A DNA stretch of 17,126 nucleotides from positions 1 through 17,126 of the forward strand of contig JBGTBA010000039.1 of the NCBI GenBank assembly GCA_041749595.1, given 5' to 3'. Below the pieces are notes generated by a model that was given only the letters and a program-made list of their open reading frames with translations, had not been told where the DNA came from and searched no databases. This DNA comes from Aurantibrevibacter sp041749595 (GTDB lineage: Bacteria; Bacteroidota; Bacteroidia; Flavobacteriales; Flavobacteriaceae). Each line of letters starts with the position of its first letter. Position 1 is the first letter of the stretch. A program made the position numbers and the translations under genes. Positions 1 to 6,790 of this stretch are shown piece by piece.

Positions 1-86
1 GGCACAAAACCACGGCAAGTCGGCCAAAATAAAACTCCAGGACAGACACGAAAAAAGAGGCTTTCCCCATAGGGGGCGACCGGATC

Positions 87-140
87 CGTCAACAAGATAT
101 TCGGCCCTGGCCTATCGGCGGGCCGAATACTTAGTTAGTG
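87..140 (-). repeat. Bulged hairpin resembling an integron attC site, downstream of the mobile mystery pair
   Basis: Positions 91-106 pair with 121-136 over 15 bp: AAC/GTT, AAG/CTT and TATTCGGCC/GGCCGAATA. Each arm carries one unpaired A (A97 and A133), and the loop is 14 nt. The ends read CGTCAAC and GTTAGTG, keeping the AAC...GTT frame of integron core boxes (RYYYAAC and GTTRRRY) but not the full consensus. On the minus strand it starts 28 bp after the Fic gene, where attC would lie in a gene cassette. There is no U-tract after the stem, so it is not a normal terminator. The structure is seen directly; the attC reading is inference. Confidence 0.4.
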
Positions 141-144
141 TGCT
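135..144 (+). repeat. Left copy of a 10-bp inverted repeat flanking the mobile mystery unit
   Basis: TTAGTGTGCT here is the exact reverse complement of AGCACACTAA at 1608-1617. The two copies bracket the regulator/Fic pair and its control region, about 1.48 kb end to end. They could mark the ends of a small mobile unit. A chance match between two short intergenic stretches is unlikely but not excluded. Confidence 0.35.
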
Positions 145-168
145 TTCGTGCTTTTATCTATTTCTTTC

Positions 169-765
169 TTAGGATCTTGCAAATTCAATTAGTGGTTGAA
201 ATATATCATTATCTGCTTCTTTTACTGCTTTCAAGTATGTAATTCTCGTGTCGCCTTGATGCACTAAATCACCTGTTCCCCAGCTGAACATTGGTAAATC
301 GTATATCTTATTGATAATAATATCTGCCATTAATCTACTATGACGACCGTTTCCATTTGGAAAACAATGTATGCTTACTATTCTATGTTTAAACCGTATT
401 GCGATTTCTTCAGGAGAATAGGTTTTGTTCCTGACCCAAAATAACGAATCATCACATAACGTTTTTAGAGCTACAGGTATTTGCCATTTATCAATCCCCA
501 AGTTCTTATCAGTTTTTCTAAATTTCCCTGCCCACGACCATACACTTCCATACATTCGTTTATGAAGATTGCAGATAAATTTTTCGGTTAAAACTGTTTC
601 TGCCTTAAAGGATCTGGTTAGAACCCATTGTAAGGCTTCTTCAATATTTTGTTGCTCAAATTCATCCAACTCTTCACGTGTAGCAATTGTTGGGATTAAG
701 AGACCTTCGTTTTCATCTTCGTCTAATGGGGTTTGTCCATTTATGTATTTCAGGTCTAGTCCCAT
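169..765 (-). CDS. Fic-domain protein, mobile mystery protein B family
   Basis: This 198-residue protein has a Fic core motif HCFPNGNGRHSR at about residues 133-144. The Fic consensus is HxFx(D/E)GNGRxxR, so the usual acidic residue is Asn here. Fic proteins transfer AMP or another nucleotide-derived group to a target protein hydroxyl, using the motif His as base and the GNGR loop to hold phosphates. Size, motif and partner match the family called mobile mystery protein B. Its ATG lies inside the end of the upstream regulator gene (10-bp overlap), so the two are translationally coupled in one operon. Whether it is a toxin, a regulator-linked modifier, or is impaired by the Asn is unknown. Target and activity are not visible from sequence. 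Confidence 0.85.
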   Translation of the reverse strand: MGLDLKYINGQTPLDEDENEGLLIPTIATREELDEFEQQNIEEALQWVLTRSFKAETVLTEKFICNLHKRMYGSVWSWAGKFRKTDKNLGIDKWQIPVALKTLCDDSLFWVRNKTYSPEEIAIRFKHRIVSIHCFPNGNGRHSRLMADIIINKIYDLPMFSWGTGDLVHQGDTRITYLKAVKEADNDIFQPLIEFARS

Positions 766-1214
766 AAAGTTTTAGGTAGTTCTTGTTTGATTCTCAAGGT
801 TCGTTCTTCAATTGCTTTTTTGATCCGTTCATTGGTGTTTTGCTGATCCTCAAGTTTCATGGTATTTGATGTTAGAGAAACTATTTTTTCTGCCAAAGAA
901 CGAGCCTTACTTTCAATATGCTTTTCTAAAGTTCCTTCTTTTGGAACAAAACCGTACACGAGTTCCATGTCTAGTGCTCGAGCAGTTTCTCTTAATGACT
1001 TAAGTGTTATTGCACCTTCCTTCTCTCGTGTTTCAATCTCTTGAACACTCTGTTTCGTCATCTTTAATTTGTTTGCCAACTGCTGCAGTGACATTCCTAA
1101 GGCTAACCTAATTGCTTTGACCCATCCTGTTGGAGGATTGGGTAGTTGGCGAGTAGGGGAAAACAGCTTGATTCTAGATTCTAGTTGTTGTATTTGGAGT
1201 TTTTTTTTATCCAT
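756..1214 (-). CDS. Xre-type regulator, mobile mystery protein A family
   Basis: This 152-residue protein has a Cro/C1-type helix-turn-helix at about residues 36-92 (core LGMSLQQLANKLKMTKQSV). A charged, probably helical tail rich in Lys, Glu and Arg follows, which may dimerise or contact the Fic partner. It is the usual upstream partner of mobile mystery protein B. Its start ATG (1212-1214) is 6 bp from the first of four near-palindromic operators, which overlap a TTTG/TAnnTTTG promoter, so autoregulation is the simplest reading. The gene overlaps the Fic gene by 10 bp. The pairing resembles a toxin-antitoxin operon in layout, but I see no direct proof of that role. Confidence 0.85.
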   Translation of the reverse strand: MDKKKLQIQQLESRIKLFSPTRQLPNPPTGWVKAIRLALGMSLQQLANKLKMTKQSVQEIETREKEGAITLKSLRETARALDMELVYGFVPKEGTLEKHIESKARSLAEKIVSLTSNTMKLEDQQNTNERIKKAIEERTLRIKQELPKTLWD

Positions 1215-1220
1215 GGTGTA

Positions 1221-1331
1221 AGGTTATAGCCTGATATAATTTAAACAAATATAAGGTTAAAACCTGACTTCAACAAAGATATTGTCAATTTATAGCCTGA
1301 CGGAACAGCATCATAAGTAAGGTTATAACCT
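1221..1331 (-). promoter_or_regulatory. Four near-palindromic operators at an exact 33-bp period
   Basis: Four 12-bp sites start at 1221, 1254, 1287 and 1320: AGGTTATAGCCT, AGGTTAAAACCT, AATTTATAGCCT and AGGTTATAACCT. Each is followed by GA. The last is a perfect palindrome and the others are variants of it. The starts are exactly 33 bp apart, close to three helical turns, so bound dimers would sit on nearly the same face of the DNA. Site 2 lies between the -33 and -7 boxes of the promoter, site 1 next to the start codon, and sites 3 and 4 upstream. The most likely ligand is the Xre protein encoded immediately downstream (inference). Confidence 0.8.
1246..1277 (-). promoter_or_regulatory. Bacteroidetes-type promoter of the mobile mystery operon
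   Basis: On the minus strand TTTG (1277 to 1274) is followed after 20 bp by TATATTTG (1253 to 1246). This fits the Bacteroidetes consensus TTTG, about 19-20 bp, TAnnTTTG. Transcription would start near 1239, leaving a leader of about 25 nt before the regulator ATG. Operator 2 fills the spacer between the boxes and operator 1 covers the leader. Confidence 0.65.
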
Positions 1332-1514
1332 GATAAAGTTGGGGTTTAATCAAGCATCAGCTAAACCAAATTTTCTTTTTGCATGAAGTACAACGATTGG
1401 CTATAACCAGTGGCGGCTTTTGAAACCGTTAATGTCCACCGTGACCAAACGTAATAGCGAAGATAAAACTTTATACTTACACGTCAACCAGCCATTGCTT
1501 ATAGGTGCTGTGTG

Positions 1515-1535
1515 TGCCCAGCATGGGCATCTTTT
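1515..1535 (+). terminator. Small hairpin with a short T-tract
   Basis: TGCCCA (1515-1520) and TGGGCA (1524-1529) pair around a GCA loop and are followed by TCTTTT. It could terminate plus-strand transcription, but no plus-strand gene ends just before it. Similar short GCCCAGCATGGGC hairpins also occur in group II intron domain I, so it may be a relic. Function is uncertain. Confidence 0.3.
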
Positions 1536-1607
1536 ATTTATCGGAAGATAAATAATTAATATGATTATCCGTATATTTCCCTATTTTTCCCTATTTTTAT
1601 TACCTTT

Positions 1608-1617
1608 AGCACACTAA
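1608..1617 (-). repeat. Right copy of the 10-bp inverted repeat flanking the mobile mystery unit
   Basis: AGCACACTAA is the exact inverse of TTAGTGTGCT at 135-144. It lies 10 bp before the IS1595 fragment start codon, so it could belong to that element's end instead. Confidence 0.35.
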
Positions 1618-1627
1618 ACCATGTCAT

Positions 1628-2056
1628 ATGAACTTGATCGACTTTATATCATTCTATCCTGACGAGGAAAGCTGTAAACAAAAATTCAAGGAATATCGAG
1701 ACCAAGTAGGCGTTAGCTGCGCCAAATGCGGGGGCACATCCCATTATTGGAAACAAGATAAGGAGCAATATGAGTGTAAAGCGTGCGCAACACGTACCAC
1801 GCTAAAGAGTGGCACGGTAATGCATAAATCAAAACTTCCCTATCGCTATTGGTTTATGACCATGCACCTTTTGACATCCACAAAAAAGGGTTTTTCAGCC
1901 AAAGAAATACAGCGCCAGCGGGGGTACTTTGCCGACTGCATACCGCCGGGCTATGGATTCGGCCTGCCCTCTACCAAGGCGATATCAGTTATAGTATATA
2001 ATGTGGTAGTCTTCAATTTAAATATTATCAGACTGATTTTAAGCCGCTTATATTAA
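1628..2056 (+). pseudogene. IS1595-family transposase, N-terminal fragment
   Basis: Residues 1 to about 97 match the start of IS1595-type transposases. There is a zinc ribbon with C31, C34, C50 and C53 (CAKC and CKAC), then the usual TLKSGTVMHKSKLPYRYWF stretch and a KEIQRQ motif. After about nt 1920 the reading frame continues with unrelated residues to a stop at 2056. The whole DDE catalytic domain is missing (the family is usually around 300 residues). A GC-rich patch at about 1920-1985 follows the break, against an AT-rich surround, so the fragment was joined to foreign sequence rather than just acquiring a stop codon. No matching terminal repeats were found. It cannot transpose. Confidence 0.75.
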
Positions 2057-2154
2057 TTTATTATCTTAGCTTACATATATGAGATATAATCAATAACTAT
2101 ATCCCATTGTTACATGAAATTGGTATTGGGCTATAAACGACTATTAATAAGCAT

Positions 2155-2433
2155 ATGGAAATTGGATTATTCGAAATAATGTTAATTGCATCAACAATGC
2201 TTGAATTTAATCCTGTATTTCAAGCCATAAAAATCGTTCGACTAAAACAAGCAAAAGACGTTTCAGTATACACATTTTTAATGATTCTAGGAATTGGTGC
2301 GATGTGGCTAGTTTATGGAATACAAATACAAAGTTTACCACTTATTATTGGCAATTCTATAAAACTATTCGCAAGTCTAACTGTAATAATTGCTTATTCA
2401 ATTTATAATCAGCCCAAGACCAATATCAAATAA
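2155..2433 (+). CDS. SemiSWEET-type sugar transporter
   Basis: This 92-residue membrane protein has three hydrophobic helices (about residues 3-26, 38-58 and 61-85), the size and layout of bacterial SemiSWEETs. These dimerise to let sugars cross the inner membrane. P20 sits in helix 1 at the PQ-loop position. W51 and N67 are 16 residues apart, the same spacing as the sugar-contacting Trp and Asn known in this family. The loop RLKQAKDVSVYTF is typical of the connection between helices 1 and 2. No Shine-Dalgarno is visible, as is common in Bacteroidetes. The gene is flanked by the IS1595 fragment and the IS3 copy and is AT-richer than the nitrate genes, which suits acquired cargo. Substrate is unknown. 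Confidence 0.75.
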   Translation: MEIGLFEIMLIASTMLEFNPVFQAIKIVRLKQAKDVSVYTFLMILGIGAMWLVYGIQIQSLPLIIGNSIKLFASLTVIIAYSIYNQPKTNIK

Positions 2434-2808
2434 CAACTTATATTTGGTTCGGCTATTTCCTCGGCTAACGCTTCAACGGCCTCTTCCAAATTGCCTGCTC
2501 ACGTCGGTAATAGTTCGGCAACAGGCCAACAACTATATCACCTATATTCTTACACAGCTTCAGATATGCAAAAATGTTGGTAAAAATTAATGTCTCTCTC
2601 CTACTACAACTTATATTATAAAATACAAACCACTACTGCATCTGTCATAGTATGTTGCAGACAATGACACTGGGAAAAACGCTAGAAGAAAAATCATTCA
2701 TATCATTGTCTTTGGGAAGCTGTGCAAAACGTCCGTGGCTGTTGCAGAACTCCGATAGACATGAATTTTTGCTTTTACAAATGTGCGGAAATCCGTAACT
2801 GAAAGGTA
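2434..2808. other. Non-coding stretch between the SemiSWEET gene and the IS3 element
   Basis: No gene is recognised. Positions 2455-2530 are GC-richer than the surround and contain TTGCCTG (2491-2497) facing CAGGCCAA (2522-2529), an imperfect hairpin, with GGCTAAC at 2463-2469 and GTTCGGC at 2513-2519. This could be a degenerate attC-like site but is weaker than the one at 87-140. GACAATGA (2660-2667) and TCATTGTC (2703-2710) form an 8-bp inverted repeat of unknown meaning. Confidence 0.4.
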
Positions 2809-2845
2809 TGGACTTGCAACAAAAAAGTGGACAATTGGATAAGAG

Positions 2846-3667
2846 TCATGCTGCTATTTTTTGATTGTACATTTCTGTTTCAAATTCCTCTTTAGTTTTA
2901 TAACCCAAAGAGGAGTACATTCTTCTTCTGTTGTACCAAGTTTCTATCCATTGAAAGACAGATAGCTCAGCTTCCAATCTAAGGCTATAGCTATGTTTGT
3001 AGACCCATTCTACCTTTATACTCTTAAAAAATGATTCTGCCACCGCATTGTCCCAACAATTACCTTTTCTGCTCATACTTTGTTTTATAAGGACCTTGTG
3101 ATTTTTCAGGATATCGGTGGCATATTGATATCCCCTATCGGAATGGAATATGAGTTCTTTTGTGATTTCGTTTGATTTAACGGCCATATTCCAAGCTGGG
3201 ATTATAGTACCCACTGTGCTTAGGGTTTGGCTCATGGACCAGCCGATTACCTTTCTAACGAACAGATCTATGATTACCGTTAAATACATCCATCCCTGTT
3301 TAGTCTCTATATAGGTAATATCGGACACCCAGACCTGGTTCTTTCTAAAGACCGTAAAGTTCTAGTTCAAAATATTACGGGCCAATGGATAGTTGTGTTT
3401 GCTGTCCGTTGTAACCTTGAACCTGCGTTTTCTTCTGGCAAACAGATTATTGGCCCTCATTATCCTGGCGACCCGTGGCCTGGAAACATTATATCCCTTT
3501 TTTGAGAGCTCCGCTTTGATTCTCGGTGCCCCATAGCTCCCAAAGCTATCTTTGAAAATATCTCGAATGACCGAGGATATGGTTTGGTTTTCCGACCATC
3601 TTTTGGATGGCTCCCTACCCAACCAATCATAATAGCTACTTTTATTTAACTTGAACATTTTGCACAT
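2846..3667 (-). pseudogene. IS3-family orfB (DDE integrase part), interrupted by TAG
   Basis: The 273-codon frame shows the HTH_21-type start (KMFKLNKSSYYDWL), then SFGSYGAPRIKAELSKKGYN, and after a TAG at 3362-3364 the rve integrase core. The DDE residues are intact in the second part: D in VSDITY, D in FHSDRGY and E in NAVAESFF. The TAG lies in the short linker before the core (ILN-stop-NFTVFRKNQVW), where the family has a sense codon. The frame of this part is not reached by a simple -1 shift from orfA. That reading gives EKYRFIKHHKFKFPAS and then loses frame near 3668-3675, so one base has also been gained or lost there. A functional OrfAB transposase is not made. Confidence 0.85.
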
Positions 3668-3727
3668 CTTCTGAGGCTGGAAATTTAAATTTGTGGTGTT
3701 TTATGAACCTATATTTTTCCTGTCGCC

Positions 3728-4015
3728 CTAGGAGAAGATGGCTATCGCCTTTTTTAGGATATCACGTTCCAGTTCGGCATCCCTTAACCTTTTCTTCAAC
3801 TCGGCGATTTCACGTTGCTTGTCCGTGAGTTTCGGGTTTCCCTTGCCGGGAAAACTGTTCCTACCATAAGTATCCGATTCTCTGCGTCAGCGGCTCAATA
3901 CGGATGTAGGTATATCCAGTTCCCTGCATATTTCCACAACGCTACCACGTGCGTAGCTAAGTTCCACAGCTTTTTCCTTAAACTCTACGGTGTAATTTCT
4001 TTTTTCTCTTGACAT
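3728..4015 (-). pseudogene. IS3-family orfA (HTH, leucine zipper), interrupted by TGA
   Basis: Reading from the ATG at 4015 gives MSREKRNYTVEFKEKAVEL, a helix-turn-helix of the IS3 OrfA type. An in-frame TGA follows at codon 43 (3887-3889), where the family has Trp (SRWRRE), so TGG to TGA is the likely change. The frame then continues with a leucine-zipper-like stretch (EIAELKKRLRDAELERDILK) and ends at the TAG 3728-3730. AAAAAAG at 3749-3755 is the expected -1 frameshift site for making OrfAB. As it stands only a 42-residue peptide would be made from the ATG. Confidence 0.8.
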
Positions 4016-4138
4016 TTTTCAAAGTTAATTTAAACGGCTAACACGCTCTTGACCTTATGTCCAGTTAAATATAGTAAGTCCAGTATCACTTCCTTTTGTA
4101 GACTTGTACTTTTTAGTGAAGGCTATCAAAGGAGTAAA

Positions 4139-4978
4139 CTAAATCCTATCAGGCCAGAGATTGGGTAATTCGCCACTGAATCCTATTTGAGGAAGCTCAT
4201 TGATTTTTTTCATCTCTTCTTCAGATAGTTTAAAATCGAATAAGTCTATGTTTTCGGCAATTCTTTCGGGCGATGAAGATTTCGGAATGGGGATTACATC
4301 GTGTTGAATTATCCATCGCAAACAAACTTGCGAAACGGATTTCTGATACTTTTTTGAAAGCCCTATCAACAACTCATTGCCAAAGACTTGTCCTCTTGCC
4401 AAAGGAGACCATGATTCAACGGCAATACCGTGACTTCTACTATATTCAGTTACTTGGGGTTGCCAATATCCGGGGTGGAACTCAATCTGATTGACTGAGG
4501 GGATTACTTTTGCCGTTTGAAAAAGTGCTTCCAGATGTTCTGGCCAAAAGTTACTTACTCCAAGAGATTTGATTTTACCTTCAGCTTTTAACTCTTCCAT
4601 GGCACGCCATGTATCAGAATTGGTTTTTCGCCAATCCTTGTAGTTTATGGCATTAGCTGGCCAATGTATGAGATACAGGTCTATATAATCCAAATCTAAT
4701 TTTCTCAAAGATTCGTCCAAGGCCATTCTAGTCTGTTTATATCCTAATTTCTCACGCCAAAGCTTGGTGGTCACAAAAATTTCCTCTCTTAAAACCCCAC
4801 TGGCTTTAATCGCTTTGCCTACAGCTTCTTCATTTTGATAAAATGCCGCAGTATCGATTAACCGATAACCTAAGGTCAAAGCACTCTGAATGGCTTTGAT
4901 TCCTTCTTCCTCCTTTGCTTTATAGGTGCCAAAACCCACAATTGGGATTATATTGCCATCGTTTAAAATTTTTTTCAT
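4139..4978 (-). CDS. Aldo/keto reductase
   Basis: This 279-residue cytoplasmic oxidoreductase should use NADPH to reduce an aldehyde or ketone. The catalytic tetrad of the family is complete: D42 and Y47 (IDTAAFY), K72 (TTKLW) and H105 (LIHWP). Other signatures are GFGTYK near the start, VNQIEFHP, and the cofactor-binding IPIPKSSSPERI with the following NIDLFDF. Length is normal for the short 2,5-diketogluconate/YvgN-like branch. It lies 157 bp downstream of the Dabb gene on the same strand and could share its transcript. Its stop is 57 bp from the IS3 end, so the insertion did not damage it. The substrate cannot be named from sequence. Confidence 0.92.
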   Translation of the reverse strand: MKKILNDGNIIPIVGFGTYKAKEEEGIKAIQSALTLGYRLIDTAAFYQNEEAVGKAIKASGVLREEIFVTTKLWREKLGYKQTRMALDESLRKLDLDYIDLYLIHWPANAINYKDWRKTNSDTWRAMEELKAEGKIKSLGVSNFWPEHLEALFQTAKVIPSVNQIEFHPGYWQPQVTEYSRSHGIAVESWSPLARGQVFGNELLIGLSKKYQKSVSQVCLRWIIQHDVIPIPKSSSPERIAENIDLFDFKLSEEEMKKINELPQIGFSGELPNLWPDRI

Positions 4979-5135
4979 CAGTTTGAAATTAAATAATTTT
5001 GATCATATAGACCAGATTAGACGTATTCACTGTTGTGGTTTACATACCATTTAAAACTATTCTGACCCATCCAATCCTTTTATTTGCTAATCTTAAAATG
5101 GTTTGGATGGTTCTTTAGGAATGTCACTTCTGTTG

Positions 5136-5474
5136 TCATTTTGGTTTGGTCCAGTAGTCTACCACCAAGACTTTTTCTAAATAGGGTTGTAGGCTAGCTA
5201 CAAAGGCTTGGTGATTCGGATGTGGAGTATATATGCTATCTCTATCGCTCTCAGATTCAAACGTTACCATATAACAATGGGTAAAATTTTGATGAAAATT
5301 TTCTGGACTATCATTTATTCCCCATTCAAAATCCTGAATTTCGGGAATTGATTTGGACAAGGCGTTAAAAGATTGATTTATCTTCTCTACTTCCTCGACA
5401 GGGGCATCATCATTAAATTTAAACAGAACAACATGCCTTAAAAGTTTGTTTTGTTTTTCCGTATTTCGTTTCAT
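5136..5474 (-). CDS. Dabb (stress-responsive A/B barrel) domain protein
   Basis: This 112-residue protein is one ferredoxin-like Dabb domain. It opens with LLRHVVLFKFND, then the helix INQSFNALSKSIPEI, the strand IQDFEWGIN, HCYMVTFES, and the closing HQAFVASLQPYLEKVLVVDYW. Dabb proteins form dimeric barrels; some act in stress responses and some as small enzymes, and no catalytic set can be assigned here. An AAGGAG Shine-Dalgarno (complement of 5480-5485) lies 5 nt before the ATG at 5474, unusually strong for a Bacteroidetes gene and good support for this start. It precedes the aldo/keto reductase on the same strand. Confidence 0.85.
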   Translation of the reverse strand: MKRNTEKQNKLLRHVVLFKFNDDAPVEEVEKINQSFNALSKSIPEIQDFEWGINDSPENFHQNFTHCYMVTFESESDRDSIYTPHPNHQAFVASLQPYLEKVLVVDYWTKPK

Positions 5475-5479
5475 TACTA

Positions 5480-5485
5480 CTCCTT
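5480..5485 (-). promoter_or_regulatory. Strong Shine-Dalgarno of the Dabb gene
   Basis: AAGGAG on the minus strand, 5 nt from the ATG. It is noted because most other genes in this window lack a recognisable Shine-Dalgarno. Confidence 0.7.
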
Positions 5486-5654
5486 AATTTGTTATTTTCT
5501 TTCTTTACTGCTTGATTGCAGGCCATGCCTAATAAGCCAAATATTAGTACAGTTGAAATCTATGCTTTTTTGATAAAATTTATAATTTTAGTTTTACAAT
5601 TTATAGTTATTCAGTGAAAGTTCATTTTTATATCCCGTTACTACTAGTATTGTG

Positions 5655-6329
5655 TTAAGTCAAAATTGACGGGTAAAGTCTTTTGAGTTTTATCCTTGCC
5701 TGGTCGTTTGTGAACTGCCAATTTATTTTGGAAGTTTTATTATTTCTATGATTTTGCCACGCTTCCACTTCTGATTTTATTTCCTCCATAGTGGCAATAT
5801 GTCTATTTAAACATTGTCCGTTGAGTACGTGCAATTCAATTTCCGCCATGTTTAACCAACTCCCATGCTTGGGCGTAAAAACAAATTCAAATCTATCCCA
5901 AAGTCTTTTCGCCTCTTCTGGCGCAAATGTTTCATAGAATGCCGATGCGTCATGTGTTTTGAAATTATCCATAACCAATCTTATCTTTTTTGCCTGTGGG
6001 TGCATTTGGTCAGCTATTCGCTTTATAAATTTAGCCCAGTCTTTCTTTGTTTTTCGTTGGGTGATTTCAACCATTCTTTCTCCCCTTAACGGTTCATTTG
6101 CAATAAAAACATTAACCATGCCGTGCCTGATATATTCATAGTCAACTCTGGCTTCCTGTCCTTGTTTTAGCGGTGTTGAGGCAACCTCTTCTATCAACTG
6201 CTTGGGTGATTCATCCATGCAAACAACCGGATAATCTTCATCGTATGGAAGCTTGTATGTGTCCAGCACATTTTCCATATTGGCCACAAACTCACTGCTC
6301 TGTTCCGGTGGAATAACCCAACCTTTCAC
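5655..6329 (-). CDS. IS630-family transposase, C-terminal DDE part
   Basis: The 224-residue frame holds the DDE_3 nuclease core. D39 lies in VVCMDES, D121 in RLVMDNFKTH, and E163 in GSWLNMAEIE, the typical IS630 motif. It begins with VKGWVIPPEQ, which in one-frame relatives continues directly from the LKKN..LKPW segment. That segment is encoded here just upstream in this frame (NQLKPWKVKGW). A separate start (GTG at 6329) is therefore less likely than synthesis by -1 frameshifting from the upstream frame. The TAA overlaps the left inverted repeat. Confidence 0.85.
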   Translation of the reverse strand: MKGWVIPPEQSSEFVANMENVLDTYKLPYDEDYPVVCMDESPKQLIEEVASTPLKQGQEARVDYEYIRHGMVNVFIANEPLRGERMVEITQRKTKKDWAKFIKRIADQMHPQAKKIRLVMDNFKTHDASAFYETFAPEEAKRLWDRFEFVFTPKHGSWLNMAEIELHVLNGQCLNRHIATMEEIKSEVEAWQNHRNNKTSKINWQFTNDQARIKLKRLYPSILT

Positions 6330-6790
6330 TTTCCAAGGCTTAAGTTGGTTTTTTTTAAAACCTCACCCACTGTTACATGCGATATGTAATCAATATATTC
6401 CAATTCAACCATCTTGTCTGCCAAAAGCCTTAATGACCACTTCGCAAATCCTTCCGGTGGTTTGCTGCAACACAATGTCACCAATTTTGCTTCAATATCC
6501 CCATCTACCTTTTTTGTGTGATTTTGGGTTGAAGGCCTCCTTTCCAAAACGCTTTCAAATCCTTCTTCAATGAACTTTTTCTTTACGCGGTCTATTGTTC
6601 TTTCCCCTATTTTGAGAATTTTACAGATTTCTGCGTTCTTTATCTCTGTATTCTCGGAAAATTCACCCTTATCGCAATTTAATAAAATATAAGCTGTGCG
6701 AAAAGCTTGTGAGCTGTGCCTCCCTTTGTTAATGATTTTATTGAAATCTTCAACCTCAATTTTGCTTAACTTGATTGTGTAGTGTACCAT
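6326..6790 (-). CDS. IS630-family transposase, N-terminal DNA-binding part
   Basis: The 154-residue frame has two helix-turn-helix segments: AEICKILKIGERTIDRVKKKF at about 50-70, and a winged-helix part ending in WSLRLLADKMVELEYIDYISHVTVGEVLKK. It shares a 4-bp overlap with the DDE frame and ends a few residues after a run of eight A (complement of 6349-6356). Slipping back one base on this run fuses VGEVLKK to NQLKPWKVKGW, giving a continuous transposase of normal family length (about 340 residues). The ATG at 6790 is about 60 bp inside the right end. Confidence 0.85.
   Translation of the reverse strand: MVHYTIKLSKIEVEDFNKIINKGRHSSQAFRTAYILLNCDKGEFSENTEIKNAEICKILKIGERTIDRVKKKFIEEGFESVLERRPSTQNHTKKVDGDIEAKLVTLCCSKPPEGFAKWSLRLLADKMVELEYIDYISHVTVGEVLKKTNLSLGK
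6349..6356 (-). other. A8 slippery run for -1 frameshifting in the IS630 transposase
   Basis: Eight consecutive A on the minus strand lie exactly where the N-terminal and C-terminal transposase frames must join. A -1 shift here restores the family sequence (LKK then NQLKPW). A programmed shift is likely, since everything else is intact; an ordinary one-base deletion is the alternative. Confidence 0.65.

Larger units (their letters stand above)
1..168. other. Left-edge intergenic sequence without a recognised gene
   Basis: No complete gene is visible. Short open frames run off the left edge on both strands (a plus-strand frame ends at the TAG at 70-72), but neither resembles a family I know. 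The only clear structure is the bulged hairpin at 87-140, annotated separately. A small CCCC-ATA-GGGG hairpin lies near 65-76. The sequence could be the remains of a neighbouring cassette or mobile element. Confidence 0.4.
1332..1627. other. Non-coding stretch between the operators and the IS1595 fragment
   Basis: No gene is seen. GGCTATAACC at 1399-1408 is the reverse complement of the core of operator 1 but is out of the 33-bp register, so it may be a relic or auxiliary site. A TGCCCA-GCA-TGGGCA hairpin at 1515-1529 is followed by TCTTTT. The TTTAG/CTAAA pair at 1605-1618 overlaps the right copy of the flanking inverted repeat. Confidence 0.5.
2806..4085 (-). mobile_element. IS3-family insertion sequence, complete but inactivated
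   Basis: The element runs from 2809 to 4082 (1274 bp). Both ends begin TGGACTT and contain TGGACA 18 bp further in, giving imperfect inverted repeats of about 25 bp (2809-2833 and the complement of 4058-4082). GTA flanks it on both sides (2806-2808 and 4083-4085), a 3-bp target duplication as expected for the IS150-like part of IS3. It carries orfA and orfB on the minus strand with an AAAAAAG slippery run (3749-3755) near the end of orfA. Two nonsense codons and one frameshift make it non-functional, although the ends look usable by a helper transposase. Confidence 0.85.

Noticed and set aside
1221..1331. Regularly spaced repeats resembling a short CRISPR array
   Set aside because: The repeats are only 12-14 bp, palindromic, imperfect, and overlap a promoter; repeat and spacer sizes do not fit CRISPR and no cas gene is present.
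2390..2590. 66-codon plus-strand open frame after the SemiSWEET gene
   Set aside because: It overlaps the end of the SemiSWEET gene in another frame and reads low-complexity residues; no support for coding.
2660..2710. GACAATGA/TCATTGTC inverted repeat
   Set aside because: The 35-bp loop, lack of a T-tract and absence of a nearby gene end give it no clear role; reported only in the gap description.
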